Below, one piece after another: positions 53,803 through 64,000 of a DNA stretch of 64,000 nucleotides (the stretch's first letter is position 1; each line of letters begins with the position of its first letter). The stretch comes from Fagopyrum homotropicum (lineage: Eukaryota > Streptophyta > Magnoliopsida > Caryophyllales > Polygonaceae): assembly GCA_033239125.1 (NCBI GenBank), contig BSWB01000002.1, positions 6,853,001 through 6,917,000 of the forward strand, read 5' to 3'. Under the pieces are notes generated by a model that was not told the DNA's origin, did no database searches, and worked only from the letters and a program-made list of their open reading frames with translations. The translations under genes and the position numbers were made by a program.

Positions 53803-54760
53803 CCTAAAATTGTTGTGTCGTGACCTCTTCCTTCTTCCTTTTAACATTTCTTTATGCCGGTTTGGGGCGGACTCCGTACCACCCTAAAATTATCGTGTTG
53901 TGACCTCTTCTTTTTTTTCAGGCACGGATTTAGGGGTGGGCTGAGGTTTGCTACAGCCCACCCCATATTTTAATAAAAAAAAATCGAACTATGGACATAA
54001 ATTCTTGTGTATCCCAATGGTTTGAGAGTGCAAAGGGGAGTTTATATGGTCCCAGGTTCAAATCCCACAAGTGTCTTTTCTAGTTATATCATTTTTGCTA
54101 CATTTATTTATTTTTTAGTTTCTCAACTCTTACTAGTTAATACAAAAAATCTTATTTTTTTTTATTTAGATTATCTTATTGAAGGTATTTATTGAATCAC
54201 TAAATACATAACCAATATTTAGTTTAAAGCTATATCATAATTTATAGCAAATAAATTTTATTCCAATTAAGTTTTCTAATTAATTTTATCTGTTTAAGTC
54301 TTTTCTATTTTGATCATTTTTGCTACATTTTCTTTTATTATTTCACAATTCTTACTAGTTAGTGCAAAAAATCTTCTTCTTTTTTTTATTTAGTTCTCTA
54401 ACTGAAGGTAATTTATTGAATCAATATATGCATAACTAATATTTAGTTTAAATCTATGTCATAATTCATATCATATAAATTTTATTTCAATTAATTTTTT
54501 CTCCTTAATATAAAAATTTAAAAATATCATAATAAATATACATATATTATATGATTTTTTTTTATGATAATAGCTTTGCTTTATAAAGTAATATACTATT
54601 CTAATTTTAATATGTTTCAACCCAAAATACATGAGGAAAAAAATTGAAATTATATATACTTCTAGCCTACCCAAAATTTGGATCCTAGATCCGTCCCTGT
54701 TTTTTTTTAACGTTTCTTTATGTCGGTTTGGGGCGCATCCGGAGTCCGAATGTAACTGTG
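53803..54760. repeat. About 80-bp direct repeat, second copy opened by a hAT-like element
   Basis: accaccctaaaattgttgtg tcgtgacctcttcc ... ttttaacatttctttatgcc ggtttggggcgg at 53798-53871 is repeated as accaccctaaaattatcgtg ttgtgacctcttct ... ttttaacgtttctttatgtc ggtttggggcgc. The second copy is interrupted at its T-run by the element 53919-54699. Confidence 0.85.
53919..54699. mobile_element. hAT-like non-autonomous element inserted in a T-run
   Basis: 781 bp. The left end CAGGCACGGATTTAGG is answered by the right end gatcctagatccgtccctg, whose reverse complement is CAGGGACGGATCTAGG. T8 on both sides (53911-53918 and 54700-54707) is compatible with an 8-bp hAT target duplication. There is no transposase. 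Internal direct repeats (cttttctagttatatcattt with ttgctacatttatttatttt near 54073, and a similar block near 54300) are present. Confidence 0.8.
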
Positions 54761-56400
54761 CGCCTCATGAGACGCACAAATAAAATTGGAGCTCATACAG
54801 ACTCCGTATTGATAGCCCATATGTCCGCGCAAATATAAGCCCGTAAATTCCTACATCTAACGAGAGATTTTATGCCTAGTAGCCGTGGGACCTACCTAGT
54901 TTGTACGTGAGTGGCTAATGGGCCGGAATTGGTCCATAAGCTCAAAGAGTGGCCCAGTGGGCCATTATATGGGCCCATAAGGTAGCCTTTTTGGGTCGAG
55001 TTTGGTGTGTAACAATAAGTTATTGTTTGTTGGGTTCAGTTTGGTTGGTCAAATTATTAAGCCGAGTTTTGTGGTTAGATTGTTGCTTTCAGGTGACATT
55101 TTCTATTTAATTTTATTGATTTGATTATCCTCGGAGCTCCGAATCGAATCTCAATCGGATCAACTAATCATAATGTTTTAATGAATTATTTTATTCGGTA
55201 TCATTAATTTCAATTTAAGACACTCCTTTCGTCTACTTATATTTATTATTTTACAAAAAAAATCGAATTCAATTAATTAAAATTTTAAAATAATGATTAA
55301 TTGATTTTGATAAGTATATTTTATTAAATTTATAAAGTATCAAAGAAAATTAATTAATTAATAGAATGTTTTTAGTAAATATCCATAAACAAATCTTAAA
55401 ATAAAATTAAGATCGTAAACAAATAGACATGGAAATCATGTGTGGTTAATCTACTGTGACCGACACAATTATAGAATTAAGATCGTAATCAGATATGTTA
55501 ATGCAGTGTTCTTTGCTTAATTTTTAATAAGATAGAGACAATATCGTCCTATTCTTTAATTTTCCTGATTTGCTCATACCAAAAGCTTAGTGGTGGCCAG
55601 ACAATATAACACTTTATAAACATTTTTTCTAAAAGAAAATGGGAATTAAATCTGCAAATAAAGAAAATAAATGTTATATAAATAGACAGCCAAACAAAAC
55701 CTTATTCTCAATAACAATTAATACCAATCTTTATTTTTCCATGTTAAAAAAATAACTTATGTCCTACTTTAACTTACAAATAAATTTTAATAAATAAATT
55801 CTGAAAATAAATTAAGAACGAGATAATTAAATAAGGAAGAATTTTAGTTGTTCCATTCATGTTATTAGTGACCTGATGATTTTTGTATAATTAATCTAAA
55901 TTAAGAATAAATACAAATGTTTTTCTTTTTGTAAAAAGAAAAAAACTTTACAAAATAATATAATTTTGATGTAACCATAAGAGTGAGTGATATATATTAA
56001 TATTATAATTACATATTTACGAAAGAGTTAGTAGCGATGGTTCTCGTGGCATACACCACTTTATCATTAAGTTACAAATTGTAGTGTAACCGTTAGGGTG
56101 ATTGCTTTTCTTTAATTTGTGGTTGTAGTTGGCTTCACGAGTAAAGTAGGGTAAGGTTTGTAACTGACGGTAGAATTTTAATTTTTATAAAAAATTAGGT
56201 GTAATATACAAAAAAAATTCAAATAGCAAAGCATGAAATAAGATTCTAATAGTAAATTTTCAAAAATATATTGAAAAAATCAATATATTTTCAAAAAAAA
56301 AAAAGAAAATAATAGAGTTAGGTGCTAATTAAATGCTTTGTAGTTGAGACTATGAGAATGAGATCCTCAAAAAACCCATGAAAAATTCAAGCTGATAAAA
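54761..56400. other. AT-rich intergenic sequence, no gene
   Basis: I see no coding sequence. A gggcc/ggccc-rich patch (atgggccggaattggtccat, gtggcccagtgggccatta) at 54917-54972 may be a repeat end. The part from about 56000 is the upstream region of the ALKBH10-type gene. Confidence 0.4.
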
Positions 56401-57047
56401 AAAAAATACACTTTCTTCTTCCTCCTTATAATCCATTGAGAATATTGCATAGCCCCATTCAAGCACTTACTTTTTCTCTCTTTCTGCCCCCACTAAACAA
56501 AAAACTACAACAAACCCACATAGATACACACAGGGGAGCTTCCTTACCAAGTGTGTGTGTGAGGAAGGAAGGAGTCACACAACAAACAAGTAAGAATTTT
56601 GCGTGTTTCATAAGCCGGGGGTGATCTCTCTTACTCCAAACCCTAGATCTTCTTCAAAGGCAAAACCTTTTCTTCCTTTTCACTCTTCCATAATGCCCAC
56701 ATTTATCTTTTTCTATCATTTCATTTAGATCTGCTTTGTTTCAGTTTTCATACACATTTCCAGCCTCATCAGAATCTCTCAGTAGCAATTTTTAATCAAG
56801 TAAGATCTGTTGTTTATATTCAGTTTGTCAGTGGGGTTTTTTAGCTCTTGCAAATTTTATTCTTTTTTTGTTTGTTTGTTTTGCAGGAATTATCATAGCC
56901 TGGATCGTGCATTTGGGTTGAGATTAAGTTTTGGTTGAATTGTGATCTGATAAATTAAGGCACAAATTGTGTGTGGGTTTTGGGTAATTTGATTGAACCT
57001 TTGTTTTTATATATAAGTTCTAGTAGAAACTGGTTTTAGGGTTTTGA
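56401..57047 (+). promoter_or_regulatory. Promoter-proximal region and 5' leader of the ALKBH10-type gene
   Basis: The pyrimidine-rich stretch ctttcttcttcctccttata at 56411 and the tttctctctttctgccccca run at 56473 are typical of plant core promoters and leaders. A probable 5'-leader intron runs from gtaagatctg (56800) to ttttgcag (56886). Confidence 0.45.
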
Positions 57048-60000
57048 ATGGCAATGCCATCTGGGAATTTTGTAATATCTGATAAGATGCAGTTCCCTAA
57101 TGGTGCTGGGGCTGCTGGTGGGGATATCCATCATCCTCAGCCGTGGTTTCCAGATGAAAGGGATAGGTTTATCTCCTGGATGAGTGCTGAATTTGCAGCT
57201 GCCAATGCCATGATTGACTCTCTTTGTCATCATCTTCGAGCGGTTGGTGAGCCGGGGGAATATGATCTAGTTATAGGCTGTGTTCATCAGAGAAGAGGTG
57301 CTTGGAGTCATGTTCTTCATATGCAGCAATATTTCCCAATCTCGGAGGTAAACGGTGCATTGCAACAGGTTACTTGGAGGAGGCAACAGCAGCAGCAGTC
57401 GCGTATAGCTGATCAGGGTAGGGTTGGGGTTAAAGAGTTTAAGAGGTCTGGTTTTCATAGTTTTGGGTCTAGACAAGGGCAAAGGGCTGAGGTTACCAAG
57501 GAAAGTTATAATTTAGGTGTAGATAGTCAAAATCTCAATGTGAGTGCTCCTATTTCGGGGAATTTGGAGAAAAGAGGAATGAAACTTGGACATGATGTCA
57601 GGAAAGTTGATGATAAAGGTCTTTTGAATGCACCGAATGTGACAGGTATTCGCTTATCATGTTCTGATTTTATTTTCATGGATTGGAGATTGTATTATAT
57701 GTTTTGCTGTTCCTTACTGCATTAAGTTTGTTTGCATAGTGACGTTTTGATGCAAACCTATAAAATAAAATGTTCGTATTGGTCTATAAAGTGAACTTTG
57801 TGATGCTGCAAATAATTTATACTACCATGATGTAATCAGTAGAGTTTTAAAGTACAAGCAGTAGGATGCTTTTGGCCTTTTGGGACATTTGCCTGGGTAT
57901 TTTGCTGATACTTGTTGTATTCAATCGCTTTTGGTGTTGAATGTTTGATTGCAGCCTATGATTGCTTCTTCTTATTGTTTTCAGGAAGGTCAAGATTGGA
58001 TTTTATGTTGACATGATAATTTCTTGAGTAAAAGGACTTATGATTACTTAGGAGAATTAATGATAAGAAAGACTGCAGCTGAATATTGAGGCTTAAATTG
58101 GATAGCTTCTGAAAATTGAGGCTTAAATTGGATAGCTTCTGAAAATTGAGGCACAAGTAACTCAAATAGTTACAATATTGCAATTTCTGAAGGCCTGTTA
58201 GCGTATTGGATTCCCATGAAGTGTCTGTTTTGGCATAGAATCACATTAATATTTGATATGATGACTTTGTTAGTAATGTATCATTATTGCTTACTAGTAA
58301 CAGTCACAGACTGAGATGATTGAATGTATCTTGTATCATTATTGTTTACCATTAACAGTCATAGACAGGGATGATGAAGTGTATCTTGCTATCACAAAAG
58401 CTACCTTTGCGGGTCCAACATTAACCCTTTTGAACTACATTTAGTTTGGTAAAATTTCATTAGAACATAAGTGAAATTAGTGATTAGGCACCATCTTAAA
58501 TATTTTCATATGTCTCGTCCTATCTAAGAATGCTTGTCTCACATTTGTGCTTAGCTATGTAGATCTGAGCATGTGCCAAATTCTTACAATGCAAAAAACT
58601 CTAAATTATCCAGTAAACATTGTGCAAATAACTTCTTATACCTCCGCTGGTAACTGCCGCTTTGCATTGGCACGCACTTACAAACACAGTCTCTAGATTC
58701 ACAAGAACATAAGCAATCAAGTCAATGAAGACATGCTAAATAGAGAATCTCATGTTGAAATGGGTGTACTTTTGCTTGTCTTCAAAGCAAAAAATACTTG
58801 GGTTTAATTTGTCATTTGTGATAACTGGATGCAGATACCTCTTTAAAGTCTCAAGTGGACCACTCTCTCAAGACTTCAATGTACACAAATGGAGCTAACC
58901 ATCCCTGTACAGAGTCTCCATCTGAGGGTGTGAAGGATGAAACCAGGTCAAATTCAGAAGGTAACTCTTCACTTGCTGTTCGGGATATATATTTATCTTT
59001 GCTTTTCATCCTCTTCTATTATAGTTCCATGTCTTAGCTGCTGTTAAACCATACTACCTTATATTTTGTCAAGAGGTTTTACAGTTTTCCCTTTTAAGTT
59101 CACATGAAGGTGACACTAATATGGAGAATGATTTGAGCTTTGTATTTTTATCTTCGTTGTATTAATCAAACTACTTGGCTGATGTTGAACTGTTGTGTTG
59201 ATGTGTTATATGGATACATTTAGATGTGAAAGACTGAGAAAAGTTTTCCATGGAGTGGTGAATTGGCTTACAAGGATGTATTATTATGTATCTCAGTGTC
59301 TGTCTAAGAAAAATCCTAAATATGCTGCATATCATTTTGCGAAATTTTTTTTATATGCTCTTCCTATTTATTTATATGAACAAATAGTATAATACTATAA
59401 TCTAATTATCTTTTATGTTCAAGTAGGAAGCAACGACTTACTTGCTGGGAAGAATGGTGACGTCAATCAAAATCAGAACAAAGAGAATCTTGTTCTCTCA
59501 CCCAGAACATTCAATGCCATGGAGACTTTTGATGCAAAGATGGTTAGTTTAGTCAACACAGTTAAATCCATCCTGATAATTTGTCCAACCATATATGGAT
59601 GAGCAATATTGATTAAAAGAATGCGTGAATGATGTGATTGTACGTGAAGTTTAAGTTTTTCACTCTTCCATACACAGATCAATGTAGCTGCGGGGTTGAA
59701 TTTATATGACAAATTTCTTGATGAGGCAGAAGTTTCAAAACTCGTGTCACTCGTTAATGATCTCAGAGCCACTGGAAGAAGTGGACAGTTTCCAGGCAAG
59801 TTTGTTTATGCGCCTTTTTCTTAGTTAACTCTCCAAAGGAGGTTCAAATTCATCTTCTTTTGAATTAATACTTAGTTAATTCTCCAGTTTTCTTTCAAAT
59901 TAGTGTAGCGCTTGCTTTTTTTATTTAGAAACTTGGATGTCTTGAATACTGAGAAAGTGCTTTCCATGTTTTTTCTACTGACTGAAAGAAGCTTCACTCT

Positions 60001-61957
60001 GCTTGTTAGAGATAACGAGGAACAAGGCAATCACAATAAGAAAATAGGCAGTGCAGGATAGGATTCATAAAAACACAGTATCACAACTATACTGAATTTC
60101 CCTCCTAACCATATTGGCCCGAAGCATTTTCTCCTGGCTGTAACTTCCTAGTTCTCTTTCCCACGTATACCTGCAGCCTGCTATATCTCAGCTCAAGTTT
60201 TGACCTTTCCAGGGTTAGATGATGCTTCTTTCTTAAAACCTGTAGTTCTAAGCTGGTGCAAGTCTCTGTTGTACTTATGTCATGTATGTTCAGATGAAGC
60301 TTCTTTCTTTCTAGGGAGCTAGTAATTCTAAGCTGAAGTCTTAAAGCCTGCACTTTAATTTGGCATTACTATAAGCTTGACTATTGATTTAGGGCCTGTT
60401 TGTTTTGCTAAAATTTATCCTTGTAAATGAATGTTATTATACTAATCCAACAAAATGTGTTTGGGTAGTCCTTAAAATGGAATGATGGAGGTCCTTTTAA
60501 ACATGAAATGATGGTATCCATTTCACTTCCTTCCCCTCAACGTTTCCTTTATGTTTCTATTCCCCTAGTCCAACCAAAAGCCCATTAATATCTATCAAGT
60601 GTTGTTGCACAACTTGACTTAAATGTTACATTTCAATCCTTGAACGGATCCTTCCTGGAGCGTGGAATGATGTTCTAAGATTCTGTAGACTATTTGACGC
60701 CTTTAAACCATTCTTTGCCTTTTTATTCTAAACAGGAGTTACTTTTGTGGCTTCAAAGAGACCCTTCAAAGGTCACGGCAGAGATATGATACAGCTAGGA
60801 GTTGCCATTTCAGATGCTCCTTTTGACGAAAATCCTATCAAAGGTATGCAACTGTATTCACATTTTGGGCTTTTGGTGATAAAGAATACTGTTTTCTATT
60901 CTACCGGAACAAGTGCATGTTTTTATATTGAAATCTGAATTTGGCAGATAGGAGAGTGGAGCCTATACCTGCTCTTCTGCAAGGTTTCATCGACCGCCTT
61001 ATGAACATGCAACTTGCACCATCGAAGCCAGATGCTTGCATAATTGATATATTTAATGAGGTTAGTTAACTGTTTTCTGTCCTAAATATTTAGGATGCTT
61101 GGAATCCTGAATCTTTTTTTCGTACGTGTAGGGCGATCACTCACAGCCAAACTCTTTTCCCCATTCTTATGGAAGGCCTATATGTATGTTGTCTTTGAAT
61201 GACTGTGACATGGTTTTTGGTACAACAATAGCAGGAGACCGTCCTGGGGCTTACAGAGGTTCTCTGAGGATCTCGGTTTCACCTGGGTGATTGTTTTTTT
61301 TATCACTTGTTGCTCAATTATGCAAGAAAATGAGATGAACAACTAATGTGTCTTGTTTACGACTACAGGTCCCTACTCGTTATGCAAGGAAACTCAACGG
61401 ACATTGCTAAGCGTGCTATTCCATCCATCCGTAAGGAGAGGATATTCGTAACTTTTCTGAAATCCCAACCAAGAAAAGCATTCCAAGGTGATAATCAACG
61501 TCTCCATGTACAAGCAACACAAGCTTCAAACTGGGGCCCACCGCCTAACAGATCATCGAACCAAAATCATATCCGTCCAAAGCATTATGCACCGGTTGCA
61601 CCAACCGGAGTTCTGCCAGCTCCACCAATTCGAGCTCAGCTTCCACCTCCAAATGGCATCCAGCCATTATTCGTGCCTCCTCCGGTTCCTATGGCTTTTC
61701 CCGCTTTTCCGGCTGCTCGGCATCCTCCACCCCGTCTCCCAGTTCCAGGCACCGGAGTCTTCCTCCCGCCACCTGGATCTGGCGGCTCATCACCATCTGA
61801 AATGAACTCAACTTTGGAAAGTACTACAAAAATGGAGGAGAATAATACTGGGAAAGCAAATGGAAACATTCCCGGTTCTCTGAAACCGAAACAACAAGAA
61901 TGCAATGGAAATGTGGATGAGGATCAACAACAAAGTGTTGATTCGAAGACGCCCTAG
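57048..61957 (+). CDS. ALKBH10-type RNA N6-methyladenosine demethylase (2-oxoglutarate/Fe(II) oxygenase)
   Basis: The closest known family is Arabidopsis ALKBH10B, which removes the N6-methyl group from mRNA adenosine using 2-oxoglutarate and Fe(II). Exons: 57048-57645, 58835-58960, 59427-59542, 59678-59795, 60736-60843, 60948-61060, 61132-61286, 61369-61957. They total 1,923 nt, all in phase, and give 640 residues. N-terminus: PWFPDERDRFISWMSAEFAA and NAMIDSLCHHLRAVGEPGEY. Oxygenase core: LYDKFLDEAEVSKLVSLVND, GHGRDMIQLGVAI, CIIDIFNEGDHSQP, GRPICMLSLND, GAYRGSLRISVSPGSLLVMQ, and RKERIFVTFLKSQP, the Arg strand expected to bind 2-oxoglutarate. The C-terminal tail is Pro-rich (GVLPAPPIRAQLPPPNGIQP, GTGVFLPPPG), as in the family. 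The fourth intron has a GC donor (59796). One expected metal-site His appears replaced (see findings). Introns are rich in small duplications and one MITE-like insertion. Confidence 0.92.
60392..60583. mobile_element. Small MITE-like insertion in an ALKBH10-type intron
   Basis: About 190 bp from gggcctgtttgttttgctaa to tagtccaaccaaaagccc. The reverse complement of the right end begins gggcttttggttggac, roughly mirroring the left end. TTA lies on both sides within one base. Weak but plausible. Confidence 0.4.
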
Positions 61958-62459
61958 AGTTAGAGAGAGCGTAGTAGGCTGCTAAATGACTCTCGAGCTA
62001 AAATTCTAATGAGCGGAAGAGATTGAGAACGAGCTATGAAACTGTTGCACTAGGAAGGAAGACAGGTTCCTTCTTTCTTTCTTTTTTTGTTTATTTTGGC
62101 AGTCCATATCATATGAACGAAATGCAGAAACCCAATTGTCAAAACTCAGAAACCATTTGGTACCAATTTTTGCTTTGCCTCAGTATTGTTGTTGTTTCTG
62201 TTCTTGCATGGCTGTTCAGCTGCAGGTTCAGTTGCCGGATTTTCGGATCCATCAATCTTTTTCCGAGTTACTCGAACGGATGCCTAGCATCTTGTGGTCG
62301 ATTAAGGTAACTTAAGTTGCTTGTCTGTTTATACTTACAAGCACAATCTAAAGTTACCCATATCGTAGAATTTGTTAATTATTTGTGTATTAAGAAGAAA
62401 GTGATTTTCCAAACATCAAAATTCAATCTTTGATTGATCACAAATCACACGAGAAGAGG
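61958..62459. other. Convergent 3' region between the ALKBH10-type and XTH genes
   Basis: Holds the 3' untranslated regions of two genes that point at each other. No further gene is seen; an open frame near 62023-62310 has no codon-like features. Confidence 0.5.
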
Positions 62460-62946
62460 CTACTTCCCCTGCCTCTGAGCCGAGGGACGGTGATGCCTAC
62501 CATGTCGGCCATGAGCCCTACCGAAGGTGACCGGATTGAGTCTCCTGAGCCGATCAGCCACAGCAGGGTCTATAACGCACTCGGGCAGTGGGACACGATA
62601 CCGAGTCCTATCATAGCAGTAGGAATAAGTAATGTGCCTCTTCCTAAAATTGACCATTTTGTGCCTTTGGGAATGTGAGATCCCGGTCGGAACCCAGCCA
62701 GACGACTTGTTTTCGCACTTAATAAACCCGTCCATGGGATCGGATACGCAACCGTGGAGTACGAGGTCGGAAAACTCGGCTACATAAGGTGCATATGTGT
62801 AATTCACCTTGTATTTACCACCATCAGTAGCCCAGTTAGAGCCATCCCATATTGTAGCATACAAAGACATAGGCTTTGCAGGGAAAGCTCCACCCATTGC
62901 TTTTGTTCTTTTGATCTCTCTAATAGGCACTTCATCCACATAAAAT
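62460..62946 (-). CDS. Xyloglucan endotransglucosylase/hydrolase, last exon only
   Basis: The enzyme cuts and rejoins xyloglucan chains in the cell wall (glycoside hydrolase family 16). The exon starts after an atgcag acceptor (62949-62947) and reads FYVDEVPIREIKRTKAMGGA, FPAKPMSLYATIWDGSNWAT, DGGKYKVNYTYAPYVAEFSD then MVNFRKRHITYSYCYDRTRY and ends RPSAQRQGK with a stop at 62460. This is the second half of the catalytic domain plus the XET C-terminal domain. The basic, His/Arg-rich end and the YVAEFSDLVLHGC segment fit the XTH27/28-type subgroup. The DEIDFEFLG-type catalytic motif and the signal peptide belong to upstream exons, which are not in the window: the 1 kb to the right is repeats, so either the intron is long or the gene is cut. 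Confidence 0.88.
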
Positions 62947-63534
62947 CTGCATCATAATACCACAACTGAGTTCAGCAGAAGATGAACAAAAGTATCTTAT
63001 CCGATAAAATCTGAATAGTAAAAAATCTGTCAGTTGATTATCTGAATTTGATCTGATCCGGGTTTTTATCGGATCGGAGAAGAATTGAGGTTTTATCTAG
63101 ACTGGTTCAGATCCGGGCAGTCCGTCCAGAAAAAGGGTGGATATGAACAGAGGAGGAAGCCTGACCGAACCAAAAACTCCGGCCTGTCAAGCCCGCAGGA
63201 CCGGCTATGGGCATCACTATAGGTCCAATTGGGCCGAAAAGCCCGACCCGCCGGCCCAGGTCAAAAAAAATAAAATAAAAACATGTATTATATTTTATAA
63301 ATTATAAATATTAAGTATAAATATGATATATTTTGTATAATCATAATAAATTTAATATATTTTACATTAAATATCTTAAATATAATTTATTTTTTTAAAA
63401 AAAACATACTAAAAACATTTTTGAAATATTTTTTAAGAATAAAAAACGGGTATCCGCATGCCTGGCCCGCCCGGCTGGGCGGGTACGACACCCTTTTCAG
63501 GCCCAGCAGCTAGGCTCGGCCCAGCACATGTCCG

Positions 63535-63616
63535 ACTAAACGGGCTCAATATTTTATAAAGTCCGGACTAAACCCAGCCGAAACCCGAATATGATCGGGT
63601 CTAGTTTTATCCAACT
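63535..63616. repeat. Direct repeat, partner at 63914-64000
   Basis: taaacgggctcaatatttta taaagtccgg ... gggtctagttttatccaact at 63537-63616 matches taaacggactcaatatttta taaagtccgg ... aggtctagttttatccaacc at 63917-63996. Confidence 0.85.
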
Positions 63617-63740
63617 GAACCAAATAACAACTACTCGAACCGGTCGGATATCCAGTATGAATAAAAGAGTATCGGATATCCGGATACTTTTCATTAACGT
63701 ACATAATTTTATCTTTGGTCCATAAGATATTGTACTGATG

Positions 63741-63743
<3 letters not shown>

Positions 63744-63801
<58 letters not shown>
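63744..63801. repeat. (TA)n microsatellite
   Basis: About 58 bp of uninterrupted TA dinucleotides. Confidence 0.95.
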
Positions 63802-63805
<4 letters not shown>

Positions 63806-64000
63806 GCATTTCTCCATGCATATATGTAGCAAATTCTCTCTCTCAAGATGTATAGGTTATATACATTAGGACTTAGTAAAACAATATTAATCTCACTAAT
63901 CTTTTGCTCTATAGCTAAACGGACTCAATATTTTATAAAGTCCGGAGTAAACTCGGCCCGATCCCGGATATGAAAAGGTCTAGTTTTATCCAACCAAACG

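Larger units (their letters stand above)
62947..64000. other. Repeat-filled sequence, probably XTH intron
   Basis: Contains a block with tataggtccaattgggccga and cctggcccgcccggctgggc ends around an AT-rich core (63220-63530), typical of a plant hAT-like MITE. It also contains an 80-bp direct repeat (separate entry) and a long (TA)n run at 63744-63801. No exon of the XTH gene was found here. Confidence 0.45.

Noticed and set aside
57048..57725. 225-residue frame as a complete small protein
   Set aside because: The last 27 residues are read-through into an intron; a gt donor at 57646 joins in phase to an exon at 58835.
61636..61905. 89-residue minus-strand Gly-rich frame
   Set aside because: It is the reverse of the Pro-rich C-terminus of the ALKBH10-type protein.
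63546..63832. Two frames with repeated Tyr-Ile
   Set aside because: They are translations of the (TA)n microsatellite.
1..64000. CRISPR arrays, bacterial operons, ribosome binding sites
   Set aside because: The window is plant nuclear DNA with spliced genes; the tandem repeats seen have no CRISPR-like unique spacers.

Overview
The window is nuclear DNA of a flowering plant, most likely a eudicot. The evidence is: AT-rich sequence with GT-AG introns; plant-type genes (two TMK-like receptor kinases, an ALKBH10-type demethylase, a xyloglucan endotransglucosylase/hydrolase, an Sfp-type phosphopantetheinyl transferase); many plant transposon families; a nuclear insertion of plant mitochondrial nad5; and plant U3 snoRNA genes with USE/TATA promoters. 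The species cannot be named from the sequence.

Layout. 1-12.5 kb is repeat-rich: a Helitron relic with a broken RPA1-like gene, a very small LTR element (TRIM) with an internal minisatellite, MITE-like elements, a decayed kinesin-5 pseudogene with introns retained, and a mitochondrial nad5 insertion. 12.5-14.7 kb (minus) holds an eight-exon phosphopantetheinyl transferase gene that reassembles without a break. 15.3-23.7 kb has a degenerate ubiquitin copy with a solo LTR in its intron, a broken Ty1/copia 5' half, a LINE fragment and a multiply stopped reverse transcriptase. 24.4-27.1 kb and 32.1-35.3 kb are two tandem TMK-like kinase genes. Between them lie a Tourist-like MITE and a long fold-back element that contains a Helitron.

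36.5-44.2 kb is the most distinctive part: four copies of U3 snoRNA-related sequence. Three still have an upstream USE and TATA box at RNA polymerase III spacing and a T-run terminator; the fourth is a 5' half that appears inverted in place. The cluster has been invaded by a LINE fragment, a probable solo LTR of about 2 kb, and a 288-bp fold-back element whose arms themselves resemble snRNA promoters. 45.8-50.5 kb is a full-length but frame-broken Ty1/copia element. It lies in a decayed, unrecognised gene-like region that also holds a hAT-like element. 53.9-54.7 kb is a second hAT-like element. 57.0-62.0 kb (plus) is an intact ALKBH10-type gene, and the last exon of a convergent XTH gene follows on the minus strand. 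The final kilobase is repeats.

The likely working protein genes are the PPTase, the two TMK-like kinases, the ALKBH10-type gene and (partly in view) the XTH. U3 copy 2 is the best candidate for a working RNA gene. Nearly everything else is transposon or pseudogene. There is no operon logic here; the clearest relationships are tandem duplication (TMK pair, U3 cluster) and nested insertion.
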